A DNA stretch of 44,603 bases from a virus, in IMG/VR virus record IMGVR_UViG_3300042923_001008, positions 1-44,603 of that record. One strand, 5' to 3'. This document shows positions 28,029 to 36,964 of the stretch, piece after piece (the stretch's first letter is position 1; each line of letters begins with the position of its first letter). Both the position numbers and the translations under genes were made by a program. The notes beneath the pieces were generated by a model. It was given only the letters and a program-made list of their open reading frames with translations. It was not told the origin of the DNA and searched no databases.

Positions 28029-30266
28029 ATGGCTAAATCAAATTTTATAGTTAGAGGTGGCGCTGATTTTTCGGCAATACCAAAAGAATTACAGAAACTG
28101 CAAGGACAATTTAATGGTTTTTCAAAATCTATTGGTGCAGGATTGAAAATAGCAGCTGCTAGTGCAATAGTTAAAGAACTTGTAAGTTTTGGGAAAGAAG
28201 CATTACAAGTAGCCTCTGACTTGCAGGAAGTGCAAAACGTTGTTGATGTAACATTCGGTAGCATGTCAAGTGAAGTAAATCAATTTGCAAGTAATGCGTT
28301 AAAGCAATTTGGATTGTCTGAACTATCAGCTAAGAAGTTTACGTCTACTATGGGTGCTATGTTAAAGAGTTCAGGAATATCTGGAACTCAAGCAAAAGAT
28401 ATGTCTATTGAGATAGCTAAACTTACTGCAGATATGGCCAGCTTTTATAACTTAGATCATGAAGAAGCATTTACAAAAATACAAGCAGGCCTTTCTGGTG
28501 AAACCGAGCCGTTAAAACGACTTGGAATTAACATGAATGTTGCAAACATGGAAGCCTATGCAATGTCTCAAGGTATAAATAAAGCTTGGAAGGAAATGTC
28601 TCAAGCAGAACAAACATTGCTTAGATATAATTATCTTTTGAGTGTTACAGGCGATTCTCAAGGTGATTTTGCAAGAACTTCCGGAAGTTGGGCAAATCAA
28701 GTTAAATTATTAAAAGAGCAATGGAAGGAATTTATGGGTTTAATAGGACAGGCATTAACAAAAATCTTGCTGCCTATTGTTCAAGCATTAAATAAGATGC
28801 TCGAATTCCTAATTAACATAACAAAAGAAATTGGTAAGATATATACAATGATTACCGGTAAGGAAGTGGCTGTTGAAAGTAACAATGCAATAGCTGGTAC
28901 AGCATCAGATGCGGCTGAAGGAGAAGAAGATCTTGCTGATGGCATAGGTGAAGCATCAAAAGCTGCTAAAAAGGCATTGGCCTCTTTTGATGAATTGAAT
29001 CTGCTTCAAAGTGGGCTTGGAGAGAGTAGTTCTGTTGGATTGCCAGGAACAACTAATATCGGTGGATTGAACACATCAATTACAACAACAAAGGTTGATG
29101 ATGGGTTTGATGAAGCAAGGGAAAACGGAGAGAGATATTTTGTTTGGCTTGAAAACAGATGGAAGGGCTTAAAACAAACATTAGAAATGCCTATAAGAAT
29201 ACCATCTCCAGTGTTTGCATCTTTACAAGAACCAATATGGCAGCCTAATTATGGTTTAGAAGGAGTGCCAACATTTATACCTGCTCCCGTTTTTGAACCA
29301 TTGCCTAATCCAATATGGCAGCCTAACTGGAATATTGGCGAGTCATTACAAGCAGCAACAAGTTATGGATTGCAAAAATTTAATGAATTTAAAACAAACT
29401 TCTCTTTTGGCATGAATGAGCTTGTAACAAGTGTTTCAACATCAGCTATTACACTCAAGGATAATGTAGTAACATCTACTCAAGGAATGTTTGAAAGCGC
29501 TTCAATTATTTATGCAAACATGAAGACAAATGCTATTGAAAACATGAAGTCGATGAAAGAAACATTGGTTGTCAATGCTCAAGAAATGCAAACTGAAGTA
29601 TCATCTGCAGTATCTGGAATGGCCACAAGTGCAGCTAGTTCAATTTATCAAATGGCTAATAGTGGTATAAATAATATTAATAGCATGTTTAGTTCAACTT
29701 ACGCCAATTTAAGTAATTGGATAAGTAATTCAACTTCATCTTTAGCTGAATGGGGAAATGGAATGATATCAACTATCTCAAGTACAGTAAACGGAATGAT
29801 TGAAGGCCTTGTAAGCGGACTTAAATCAATGTACGAAAAACTAAAAGAATATGCTAAGGCAACCGGTGAAAAAATGAGTGGCTCTTTTAGTGGCTCTTAT
29901 AGCTTAGCAAAACCCAAATTTATTAGTCCGGTAGGAATAGCAATAGGCGCTTTATCATTAATGAAAGGTATTTTAACCATGCCGAGAATGGGTGCCGGAG
30001 CTTATGCAAAAGGCGGTATTATTGACAAACCAACCTTAGCTATGATGGGTGAAGGTGGCAAAAAAGAAATAGTTATGCCAATGCAAAGTAATACGGGGTG
30101 GATTGCAGAACTTGCTACTATGATAACAGGTACAATGCCCGGCCAAAGTAGTGGTGGAGACATGATCATAATCGTAAAAATTGGCGAAGATACGATAACT
30201 GAAAAGATGGTAAGCAATATGAACAGGCTAAGCCGTATTAACGGAAAAACGATAATAACAGTATAG
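28029..30266 (+). CDS. Tape measure protein (745 aa)
   Basis: Start ATG 28029 behind GGAGGTGA. Long helical protein: N-terminal VRGGADFSAIPKELQKLQ, a TMP domain (about 60-230, LQEVQNVVDVTFGSM to SWANQVKLLKEQW), hydrophobic segments near 235-275, a Pro-rich middle with two related PIWQPN repeats near 395 and 430, a Ser/Met/Thr-rich coiled region, and a C-terminal AYAKGGIIDKPTLAMMGEGG (often near the end of such proteins). At 0.15 nm per residue it predicts a tail of roughly 110 nm. No peptidase or lysozyme domain is seen. Confidence 0.96.
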   Translation: MAKSNFIVRGGADFSAIPKELQKLQGQFNGFSKSIGAGLKIAAASAIVKELVSFGKEALQVASDLQEVQNVVDVTFGSMSSEVNQFASNALKQFGLSELSAKKFTSTMGAMLKSSGISGTQAKDMSIEIAKLTADMASFYNLDHEEAFTKIQAGLSGETEPLKRLGINMNVANMEAYAMSQGINKAWKEMSQAEQTLLRYNYLLSVTGDSQGDFARTSGSWANQVKLLKEQWKEFMGLIGQALTKILLPIVQALNKMLEFLINITKEIGKIYTMITGKEVAVESNNAIAGTASDAAEGEEDLADGIGEASKAAKKALASFDELNLLQSGLGESSSVGLPGTTNIGGLNTSITTTKVDDGFDEARENGERYFVWLENRWKGLKQTLEMPIRIPSPVFASLQEPIWQPNYGLEGVPTFIPAPVFEPLPNPIWQPNWNIGESLQAATSYGLQKFNEFKTNFSFGMNELVTSVSTSAITLKDNVVTSTQGMFESASIIYANMKTNAIENMKSMKETLVVNAQEMQTEVSSAVSGMATSAASSIYQMANSGINNINSMFSSTYANLSNWISNSTSSLAEWGNGMISTISSTVNGMIEGLVSGLKSMYEKLKEYAKATGEKMSGSFSGSYSLAKPKFISPVGIAIGALSLMKGILTMPRMGAGAYAKGGIIDKPTLAMMGEGGKKEIVMPMQSNTGWIAELATMITGTMPGQSSGGDMIIIVKIGEDTITEKMVSNMNRLSRINGKTIITV

Positions 30267-30279
30267 GAGGGGTGCAGAG

Positions 30280-30636
30280 ATGGCATTGCTAAATATTGAT
30301 GGCGCAGATCTCCCTGCGCCTTCTAAATTTAAAATACCTAACTTTGATTTGGATTCCGGAGATACAGGAAGAAACGAGTTAGGTATACTTCAAAGAGACA
30401 GAGTAAGACAAGGGATATTTAAGGCAGAAGTTGAATGGAAAGCAATTACAAGTTCTCAGCTTGCTACAATTAAAGCGGCAACACTTCCAGCAAGTTTTCA
30501 AGCAACAATATTAACTGAGACAGGATATGTAGCTAAAACAATGTATGCTGGGGATAGAAATATTGAAGTGGTTAAATATGATCCCGATTATAATAAAATT
30601 CGTTGGGATGTAAGTTGTAACTTGACTGAATATTAA
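30280..30636 (+). CDS. DUF6711-like tail protein (118 aa)
   Basis: Starts behind GGAGGGG at ATG 30280. Contains LLNIDGADLPAPSKFKIPNFD, RNELGILQRDRVRQG, EVEWKAITSSQLATI and a final DPDYNKIRWDVSCNLTEY. Small proteins with this pattern lie directly between the tape measure and the tail-tip gene and probably serve as a distal-tail component. The name DUF6711 is recalled and not checked. Confidence 0.78.
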   Translation: MALLNIDGADLPAPSKFKIPNFDLDSGDTGRNELGILQRDRVRQGIFKAEVEWKAITSSQLATIKAATLPASFQATILTETGYVAKTMYAGDRNIEVVKYDPDYNKIRWDVSCNLTEY

Positions 30637-30648
30637 GGCGGTGAATGT

Positions 30649-33207
30649 ATGTATCCAGTAACAGAATTATTTCAACAAAAAATAAAAGAAAATACAAGGA
30701 CATTTAAGTTATCTGTACAAATACAACATTCTACCGGCGTTCTAGAGCTTACTGACAAAGATATAGTCGGAGGCTCTATTGTTTTTAGTGAGAGCAGCCA
30801 GACAGGAGACAATTTTACTATCGGCGGTATAGTCGCAAGTACATTTGAATTTGAGTTGTTAAGAAAACCAGAGTATTCATCTATAGAATTTGAAGGGGCT
30901 ACAGTCATTCCACAGGTAGGATTATTAATATCAGCATCTGTAGACACTGAAAACTACTTTATCAACGCTCCTCAGCCTTCAGAACTTGAAGACAGCCAAA
31001 TTCAAGAGCAGTGGGAGTATGTACCGCTTGGAAGATTTAACATTGATGAAATAAATAAATCGAGAAATAGTATTAGAATTAAAGCAATAGATAACATGAT
31101 TGAACTTGACAAGCCCTACAGTTTGTCACAATTAAGCTATCCGGCAACACTATATCAAATATATCAAAACATATGTACAGTAGCCGACGTTCTTCCTGCA
31201 ACAACTTCATTTGTAAATCAAGCATACCTAGTTCAAAATAAACCTGAAGGCGACTTAACATTAAGGGATGTATTAGGGTATGTTGCAGAATTAAGCGGCA
31301 GCTTTGCCCGAATGAACAGAACAGGAGCGTTAGAATTAACCTGGTATACTGCAACAGGATTAACCTTAACAGGGGCTAACAGATTTGACTTTAAACCACG
31401 AGAAGACCTAATTCAAATTAAAGGCATCATGGCATCAGTAGATGATGTTATTTATTTAGCTGGTACTGATGATTATGCTGTTGATTTAAGTGACAATATG
31501 CTACTACAAGGCGATTATGCTACAGTGTTAGGGAATATATATAATAAAGTTAAAGACACTGTATTTACACCGTTTGAAAGTCGTTGGCAGGGTAATCCAG
31601 CAATTCAGGCAGGAGATATTATAACACAAGTTGACAGGGATGGTGTGTCTCATACAACACTGGTAACGCACAGTACTTATAAATATAGAGGTGCAAGCAC
31701 TTTATCAGCTAAGGGGTTGCCTATTAAAGCTAAAGGTTATAAAGGTTCAACCAACAAGAAAATAAGCAATATAGTTAGAAAAGAAATAAAGCCTATTGGC
31801 GATAAATTAACTTCTTTGGAACAAGCTCAAATAAATGTCACTGAATTAATTGCTAACATGTTAGGCGGATATACTTTCCAAGAAGCCGATGCTTTCTATA
31901 TTGCGGATAATCCTGTTCTAGCAGATGCTCAAAAGGTGTGGAAGTGGGGAATTGGTGGTTTTGGGTACAGCTCCACAGGCGTTAATGGACCATATATAAC
32001 TGCAATAAGTGCAGATGGAACGATAGTGGCCATGCTTGTGGCTGCAAACATAATCACAGCGAACATGGTTAAGACAGGAATATTGAGTAGCGAGGATGAC
32101 AGCACCTGGATAAATCTGAATGATGGAACATTCAATTTTAAGAATTTTTTAAAGTATGACGGCAGCGTGTTTACACTTAATGATCCAACGGTAATAAAAT
32201 CGAATATCTCATATAAAGGGACTACAATAGACACCGTTTCAGGTATCAGAGTGAATTTTGCTGATGGCGGCCATGCTCAAATGGGGGATGGCTCCATATT
32301 GGTGCAACATGCTGATGGTTCGCATACAGTAATTGATGGTAGGGGAATTATGAGGTTGTTTAGCATTCCAATATTTGAGGACGTACCAACCGCAACGGAT
32401 ATAATCGATAACTTCGAAACTGGACTTTTAGCTGATACTAGGGTTGACTTAACAAATTCTGAAGCTGAAAACAATGAAGTAAGAAGTCCAGCAGACTATA
32501 TTACAATTACAAGTGCTGAGAAGTATGCAGGCACTTATGGACTCCAAGTGAGAACCCCTAATGTTGGGTTGATTATAACTGGATACAATTCAAGCACTCA
32601 CCTTTATACGGGATACTTTTATACAGCTATAAATTGCGTATTCTTGAATTATATGCCTACAAAAGATACAACTCTTACATTAAAGTATAAAGTTTCCGGA
32701 GTACCGAATCACTTTTCGGGTAAGGTGATAGTACAAGATGTTGACTATTCGAGTGAGCCAATTCAAGAATTTTCTTTGACAAGTACATCATGGGTTAGCA
32801 TTTCAGCTTCACTCACTGCACATCACACTTACAGAATGCGTGTGGTTATGTCAGCTTCGGATAATTTCAGCGACCCGGATATAGATACCGATGCAATAAT
32901 GTATGTTTACCTGGACGATATAGTATGGGAATTAGATGTAAATGAAAGTGTAATTACAGGCTATGAAGAAGGTACAAAACCTTACAATGATTTCACGTAC
33001 ATCAAGAAGGATGAGATATTAACCGGAACTACTCAAAAGCAGATAGTTCTTCCGGATTACTTTAGAGGTCTAAATTTTGATGTGTTAGTGACACAACTTG
33101 AAAACTATGCTACACCAACTTTACTTTCTATCAATAACAAAGTTCCAAGCTTCACGGTGTCAGGTGAAAACACTAAATTCATGTACACTATAATTCTAAA
33201 TAGTTAG
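30649..33207 (+). CDS. Tail-tip / baseplate hub protein with C-terminal carbohydrate-binding-like domain (852 aa)
   Basis: The N-terminal 370 residues resemble a gp27-like hub: VTELFQQKIKENTRTFKLSV, GGIVASTFEFELL and YVPLGRFNIDE. A helical joint then leads to a central region around 430-560 with GGFGYSSTGVNGPY and NIITANMVKTGILSS, the latter a common segment before receptor-binding repeats. The last roughly 250 residues are beta-rich, with DNFETGLLADTRVDL and YVYLDDIVWELD, like a jelly-roll CBM. It should bind the host surface. I see no peptidase motif. It is followed by small tail genes. Confidence 0.88.
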   Translation: MYPVTELFQQKIKENTRTFKLSVQIQHSTGVLELTDKDIVGGSIVFSESSQTGDNFTIGGIVASTFEFELLRKPEYSSIEFEGATVIPQVGLLISASVDTENYFINAPQPSELEDSQIQEQWEYVPLGRFNIDEINKSRNSIRIKAIDNMIELDKPYSLSQLSYPATLYQIYQNICTVADVLPATTSFVNQAYLVQNKPEGDLTLRDVLGYVAELSGSFARMNRTGALELTWYTATGLTLTGANRFDFKPREDLIQIKGIMASVDDVIYLAGTDDYAVDLSDNMLLQGDYATVLGNIYNKVKDTVFTPFESRWQGNPAIQAGDIITQVDRDGVSHTTLVTHSTYKYRGASTLSAKGLPIKAKGYKGSTNKKISNIVRKEIKPIGDKLTSLEQAQINVTELIANMLGGYTFQEADAFYIADNPVLADAQKVWKWGIGGFGYSSTGVNGPYITAISADGTIVAMLVAANIITANMVKTGILSSEDDSTWINLNDGTFNFKNFLKYDGSVFTLNDPTVIKSNISYKGTTIDTVSGIRVNFADGGHAQMGDGSILVQHADGSHTVIDGRGIMRLFSIPIFEDVPTATDIIDNFETGLLADTRVDLTNSEAENNEVRSPADYITITSAEKYAGTYGLQVRTPNVGLIITGYNSSTHLYTGYFYTAINCVFLNYMPTKDTTLTLKYKVSGVPNHFSGKVIVQDVDYSSEPIQEFSLTSTSWVSISASLTAHHTYRMRVVMSASDNFSDPDIDTDAIMYVYLDDIVWELDVNESVITGYEEGTKPYNDFTYIKKDEILTGTTQKQIVLPDYFRGLNFDVLVTQLENYATPTLLSINNKVPSFTVSGENTKFMYTIILNS

Positions 33208-33217
33208 GAGTATGGCC

Positions 33218-33388
33218 ATGGAAACTTATGATTTTTATTATGGAACTCAACTGGTAGAGTTTGAACGTCCTGAAGTGCCTGCCGTAATAGCCAAACAAGG
33301 TATTGCAACTAATATAGCAGGCTCTAAATACTCATTAAATATCAAGCCCTCTAATTCAAAGGTGGTGGTTAAAAATGTTTGTAATTAA
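33218..33388 (+). CDS. Small tail-region protein (56 aa)
   Basis: Start ATG 33218 with TTAGGAG nearby; another in-frame ATG at 33212 is too close to the ribosome site. The protein starts METYDFYYGTQLVEFERP and ends VVVKNVCN. It overlaps the next gene by 14 bases in another frame. Function is unknown. Confidence 0.62.
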   Translation: METYDFYYGTQLVEFERPEVPAVIAKQGIATNIAGSKYSLNIKPSNSKVVVKNVCN

Positions 33389-33692
33389 ACAAAATGATAC
33401 TCTTCCAAGCTTAGAAGCACAATTAATTGATTATGCAGGAGCTCCTATTGATTTAGATCTATGCGGAGTACATTTTCACATGCAGGGTTATAACGGATTA
33501 GTTAAAATAAATAGACCTACAACTATAGTGAATGTAGAAACCGGGGATGTTAAAGTTGAGTGGCAGACAGGAGATACAGACACAGTAGGAACGTTCAAAT
33601 GCGAATTTGAAGTAAATATGCCTGATGGTAAGATTATAACGGTACCCAACGACGGGTATTTTTTAATTTCAGTTGTAAAAGAATTAGCTTAG
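33375..33692 (+). CDS. BppU-like baseplate protein N-terminal domain (105 aa)
   Basis: The pattern MFVIKQNDTLPSLEAQLIDYAGAPIDLD, VHFHMQG, ETGDVKVEWQTGDTDTVGTF and a final DGYFLISVV matches the N-terminal domain of baseplate upper proteins (BppU, Ig-like). Here it is free-standing, without the fibre part, which may be provided by the genes at 33709 and 34108. It would link receptor-binding proteins to the tail tip. Confidence 0.78.
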   Translation: MFVIKQNDTLPSLEAQLIDYAGAPIDLDLCGVHFHMQGYNGLVKINRPTTIVNVETGDVKVEWQTGDTDTVGTFKCEFEVNMPDGKIITVPNDGYFLISVVKELA

Positions 33693-33708
33693 AAAGGAAG
33701 TGGAGATA

Positions 33709-34107
33709 ATGGCATTTAACACAAAATCAATAGTAAAAGATGTAAACGCAAAGCCGGTACCACAGTATTATAATCCAACATTGGATGTATATGAGGTGTT
33801 ACAAGGTGCAAATGGTGCTAACAAGGTAATGCTTTACACTGCAGCTGGGGCTGCTATTGACTTAGCTTCGTTAATTGCGACAATTGTCACAGCGATTAAC
33901 ACGACAGGGACAGCACAATTAAGAGCTGGAACAAATAATATCGGTAAGGTTAATGTATCTACTGATGAAAGAGACAGAAGAGGTAAGGCGGCCAATAAGC
34001 CTGCAGCGAATGCAGTAGAAAATGGCACAACATATTGGAGCACTGATACAGATCCTCATGCTGAAGCTGTTGAGGTATCAAACGGAACAAGCTGGGTGGT
34101 GATTTAA
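33709..34107 (+). CDS. Small tail fibre-associated protein (132 aa)
   Basis: Start ATG 33709 behind AAAGGAAGTGGAG. The N-terminal half reads KPVPQYYNPTLDVYEVLQG, typical of phage surface proteins that dock to the hub. It has an Ala/Thr/Ile-rich centre and a C-terminal NGTTYWSTDTDPHAEAVEVS that looks like a small beta domain. No catalytic motif. It sits between the BppU-like and fibre genes. Confidence 0.72.
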   Translation: MAFNTKSIVKDVNAKPVPQYYNPTLDVYEVLQGANGANKVMLYTAAGAAIDLASLIATIVTAINTTGTAQLRAGTNNIGKVNVSTDERDRRGKAANKPAANAVENGTTYWSTDTDPHAEAVEVSNGTSWVVI

Positions 34108-35385
34108 TTGGATCCTATTTTAAATAAAAAAATCAAAAATCTTGGGACACAAATTAACAATTTGGATGCCAAAGCAACAAGTTTACAAGGTCAAGTTAAT
34201 GTTTTGGTTGTAGAAGGTGATAGTTCGGTTGAAGCGGCACAAGCAAGAGTTAATGCAAGTGGTACAACTTTTACAAATTTAAAAGCAAGGCTTGATAACG
34301 GTGATTCGGAATTGGCTAATATTGCGCCCAAACCAACTGTTAATGCACTTGCTGAAATATATGATACTACTGTACATGACACTGAAACAGGAGCATTAAG
34401 AATACAAGTTGGTGGAGAGTCTAATCTTAATGCAATGCAGACTTATAACAATACAGGGGTAGAAGAAGGCGGAACGCATACAAACGCTGATGGCATGGAA
34501 ACACAATTAGTGCATCATTACAATGATAAAAATGTGGCACAATGGGACAATGTAGGTCGTGGAAACACTATCTTAAAACTAAAACAAGCAAGAAATAGCA
34601 TAATGGCAAAACATGACCAAACAGGCAGTGGCAACTACATTGAATTGGAAAGAGATTGCTCTGACTTAAAATCTACATACACTATTACACATGATAGTAG
34701 CATTACAAGAATTGTTGATTTAGCAGTAAATGACGTGGTTTACGATAAGTATTCATATAACATCTATAAATCTTTAACTGCAAGATTAGCGGTTGATTTA
34801 TGGGGAGAATCTTTCAATGATGGTACGAAATGGAGTTATATAACAGGTTTTGGCAACGAACAATTAATGACAATGAAAGCCGTAAACTTGAAAACGGAAG
34901 GACTTACAACAACTGATGATTATGTTGTTGGTTTTTGGGGAAGAATGGGTGGAAAGCTTAAAGACCTTTTATTTAAACCTATTTATTTCTTTACTAAAGG
35001 AAATATAAACGAATACGGACAGCCTGCTATACAGTTGTATTCTTTAAACAAGGGTGGTTCGCTGATTAAAACAAAAAATATAGGCAACTCAAAAGGTGCA
35101 TCTATTTATGTTGAAAACTATTCTAGTGAAGTTTTATCGCCCGGCATGAGAATAGATGGAAAAAGCTCGAACAGTATGTATAATGGGTACAATTACAGCA
35201 ATTCACCTTATTTAGTTTTTCAAAGCATGAATACAACAAATCCTGATATATTAAGTATAAAAGATGTAAATGGTAACTTTTTATTTAAAATTAGCGGTGA
35301 TGGTAAAACTATATTTATGATAGATAGCGGAGACGGCACTTTGAAATCTTTGAGTATAACAAACGGAGCAGTAACTGTTTCATAG
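34108..35385 (+). CDS. Tail fibre / receptor-binding protein (425 aa)
   Basis: TTG 34108 directly follows the previous stop. A short N-terminal coiled coil (IKNLGTQINNLDAKATSLQGQVN) would trimerise; NASGTTFTNLKARLDNGDSEL is a module seen at the base of many Gram-positive phage fibres. The large C-terminal part is beta-rich with repeated Asn, Gly and Tyr, as in beta-helix-type fibres (LAVDLWGESFNDG, IDSGDGTLKSLSITNG). It probably binds the cell-wall receptor. No enzymatic motif is seen. The C-terminus is likely fast-evolving. Confidence 0.85.
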   Translation: MDPILNKKIKNLGTQINNLDAKATSLQGQVNVLVVEGDSSVEAAQARVNASGTTFTNLKARLDNGDSELANIAPKPTVNALAEIYDTTVHDTETGALRIQVGGESNLNAMQTYNNTGVEEGGTHTNADGMETQLVHHYNDKNVAQWDNVGRGNTILKLKQARNSIMAKHDQTGSGNYIELERDCSDLKSTYTITHDSSITRIVDLAVNDVVYDKYSYNIYKSLTARLAVDLWGESFNDGTKWSYITGFGNEQLMTMKAVNLKTEGLTTTDDYVVGFWGRMGGKLKDLLFKPIYFFTKGNINEYGQPAIQLYSLNKGGSLIKTKNIGNSKGASIYVENYSSEVLSPGMRIDGKSSNSMYNGYNYSNSPYLVFQSMNTTNPDILSIKDVNGNFLFKISGDGKTIFMIDSGDGTLKSLSITNGAVTVS

Positions 35386-35394
35386 GTGTGAGAT

Positions 35395-35469
35395 ATGATG
35401 TATTTAATAATTTGGATTGTATTGGTATCCATAGTAATATTGTTTTTCATGGGTGCAGGTAGTAGGTAG
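35395..35469 (+). CDS. Single-helix micro-protein (24 aa)
   Basis: A 24-codon frame starting at a double ATG (35395 or 35398) behind GTGTGAGAT. Nearly all of it is one hydrophobic helix (MYLIIWIVLVSIVILFF), ending GAGSR. It could be a tiny inner-membrane peptide related to lysis or fibre-region coupling, but the site is weak and the frame very short. Confidence 0.4.
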   Translation: MMYLIIWIVLVSIVILFFMGAGSR

Positions 35470-35492
35470 GCAACAAAAGAAAAATTTGTATG

Positions 35493-35520
35493 TGTACAAA
35501 GCAATACAAAAGAGTATAAT
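35493..35520 (+). promoter_or_regulatory. Promoter for the YopX-like gene
   Basis: TGTACA (35493-35498), 16 bases, TATAAT (35515-35520). It lies 41 bases before the YopX-like start, after the end of the tail genes. Confidence 0.5.
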
Positions 35521-35560
35521 ATAACATATAGACACATAGGGAACAAAATGAGGTGAATTA

Positions 35561-35980
35561 ATGAGAGATATTATATTCAGAGCATACGATAAAGTAAGAA
35601 AAGAATATCTATCTTCCGGTCAGATATTGATTTCAGTTGAACCTAGAAGCCGACCTGAAAAAAGTAATTTTTACTTAGATATTTTAAAAGACGCTAATAT
35701 GTATAATGACAGGTTTGTTATTGAGCAATATACAGGACTTAAAGACAAGAACGGTAAGTTGATTTATGAAGGTGATATTGTAAAAGGGTTTATCCCAGAA
35801 ATGGCAAACGAACCGGAGCGCATAGGGATTGTTAAATTTGGTAACTACGGATGGATTATTGATTTTGAAACTGAAAAATGGGAATGCAGAATTCCTAAGG
35901 TTGGATTTTGCTCATTTAGAAATTATGAAGTTATAGGCAACATAAATGAATATCCTGAGTTGTTAAAAAAAGAGGACTAA
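35561..35980 (+). CDS. YopX-family protein (139 aa)
   Basis: YopX-type phage protein: IIFRAYDKVRKEYLSSG, EQYTGLKDKNGKLIYEGDIV, then a beta segment and EVIGNINEYPELLKK at the end. These proteins form oligomers in crystals of the B. subtilis SPbeta homologue, but function is unknown. Unusually for YopX genes, which mostly lie in early regions, this one stands between tail fibre and lysis genes. It has its own promoter and converges with a ribbon-helix-helix gene, overlapping it by 4 bases. Confidence 0.9.
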   Translation: MRDIIFRAYDKVRKEYLSSGQILISVEPRSRPEKSNFYLDILKDANMYNDRFVIEQYTGLKDKNGKLIYEGDIVKGFIPEMANEPERIGIVKFGNYGWIIDFETEKWECRIPKVGFCSFRNYEVIGNINEYPELLKKED

Positions 35981-36147
35981 ACATCCTCTTTTTCATGTGT
36001 TGACAGGTATTCTTTAAGTGCTAAAGAGATAAGAGAAGACATGGTGCGTTCTTCTTTCTGACAGAATCTAATCATCCTGTCTTGAAGCTCTTCGTCCATA
36101 GTAATGTTCATTTTAAGTTTTTTCTTATCATCATTCAATTTAGCCAT
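35977..36147 (-). CDS. Ribbon-helix-helix (Arc/CopG-type) regulator (56 aa)
   Basis: Reads MAKLNDDKKKLKMNITMDEE then LQDRMIRFCQKEERTMSSLI and a final LALKEYLST. The short beta strand LKMNITMD, two helices and the TMSSLISLAL turn fit an RHH DNA-binding dimer. The start follows GGGGGTGAT on the minus strand and it has a TTGACA/CATAAT promoter (36166-36194). A divergent-type operator could include the palindromic-looking ACATTATGGTGGTAT area. It points against all late genes, so it is probably expressed in the lysogen. Confidence 0.85.
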   Translation of the reverse strand: MAKLNDDKKKLKMNITMDEELQDRMIRFCQKEERTMSSLISLALKEYLSTHEKEDV

Positions 36148-36165
36148 AAAATCACCCCCAACAAC

Positions 36166-36194
36166 ATTATGGTGGTATTTTGTTCCCTTGTCAA
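36166..36194 (-). promoter_or_regulatory. Leftward promoter of the RHH gene
   Basis: On the minus strand TTGACA (36194-36189), 17 bases, CATAAT (36171-36166), leading directly to the RHH ribosome site. Strong -35, one mismatch in the -10. Confidence 0.65.
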
Positions 36195-36255
36195 TAAAAA
36201 GTTATATAAACGTTGACATTTCAACAATTTTAGAAATAGAAAAATTTCGTTTACT

Positions 36256-36283
36256 AGAGACTTTAATATGAGGTCTCTTTTTT
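36256..36283 (+). terminator. Hairpin with T-run before the lysis region
   Basis: AGAGAC (36256-36261) pairs with GTCTCT (36273-36278) across 11 bases, then TTTTT. The stem is short; it may attenuate transcripts entering the lysis block. Confidence 0.5.
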
Positions 36284-36325
36284 GATACAAAATATAGTCC
36301 ATGAGACTTAAAAAGGAGAGTGAAC

Positions 36326-36592
36326 ATGAATATAGCAGCAGTAAAACAAGCTTTTACATCAAAGTATGATGAACAGATCCGCACAATAAGCAAAGAAAAA
36401 GAAGTTGACATGGGCGTTGCCATGGACATTCTTGTTGCACATGTGAGAAACAGAAACAAGACGGAAGAACAATTGTCAAACACAGCGTACTACTATAACT
36501 TCACAGGATGTGAACATTTGAATTATGAAGAACTGGATGAGGAAATTAAAGTCTTAGAAGACAATTTCATAATTCCTAAGGTAGTAGGATAG
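36326..36592 (+). CDS. Conserved phage protein near the lysis cassette (88 aa)
   Basis: ATG 36326 behind AAAAAGGAGAGTG; GTG 36320 is too close to the site. An acidic helical protein with MNIAAVKQAFTSKYDEQIRT and YYYNFTGCEHLNYEELDEEI. It belongs to the usual set of small proteins found between fibres and holin in clostridial phages. Function is not known. Confidence 0.75.
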   Translation: MNIAAVKQAFTSKYDEQIRTISKEKEVDMGVAMDILVAHVRNRNKTEEQLSNTAYYYNFTGCEHLNYEELDEEIKVLEDNFIIPKVVG

Positions 36593-36628
36593 AAAGAGGG
36601 GAAACCTTCTTTTCTACTGAGGTGTTCT

Positions 36629-36961
36629 ATGGATGAATGGATGACAAAATATTGGCTCCAAACAATCTTTGGAGCAATAGTGGCCAGCATCACATTTTTA
36701 GGCAAAAGAAAAATGAGGGAACTTGAATGTAAATTAAAAGAACAAGAAGCGATTAAGCTGGGTATGCAAGCATTGCTCAGAGACAGAATAATTCAATCTT
36801 ACAATCATTATCTTGAAAAAGGCTTTTGCCCTATTTATGCTCGAGACAACATTCAAAATTTATATAATCAATATCATAATTTAGGCGGTAACGGAACAGT
36901 AACAAAGTTAGTAGAAAAGTTGAGCGAATTGCCAACAGAACCACAAGATAGAAAGGGGTAA
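36629..36961 (+). CDS. Membrane-anchored lysis-region protein (110 aa)
   Basis: One N-terminal hydrophobic helix (YWLQTIFGAIVASITFL) followed by a charged helix (KMRELECKLKEQEAIK) and the conserved LLRDRIIQSYNHYLEKGFCPIYARDNIQ then YHNLGGNGTVT. This is a recurrent phage protein placed next to the holin. It may assist or regulate hole formation, but that is unproven. It ends two bases before the holin ribosome region. Confidence 0.85.
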   Translation: MDEWMTKYWLQTIFGAIVASITFLGKRKMRELECKLKEQEAIKLGMQALLRDRIIQSYNHYLEKGFCPIYARDNIQNLYNQYHNLGGNGTVTKLVEKLSELPTEPQDRKG

Positions 36962-36964
36962 AAC

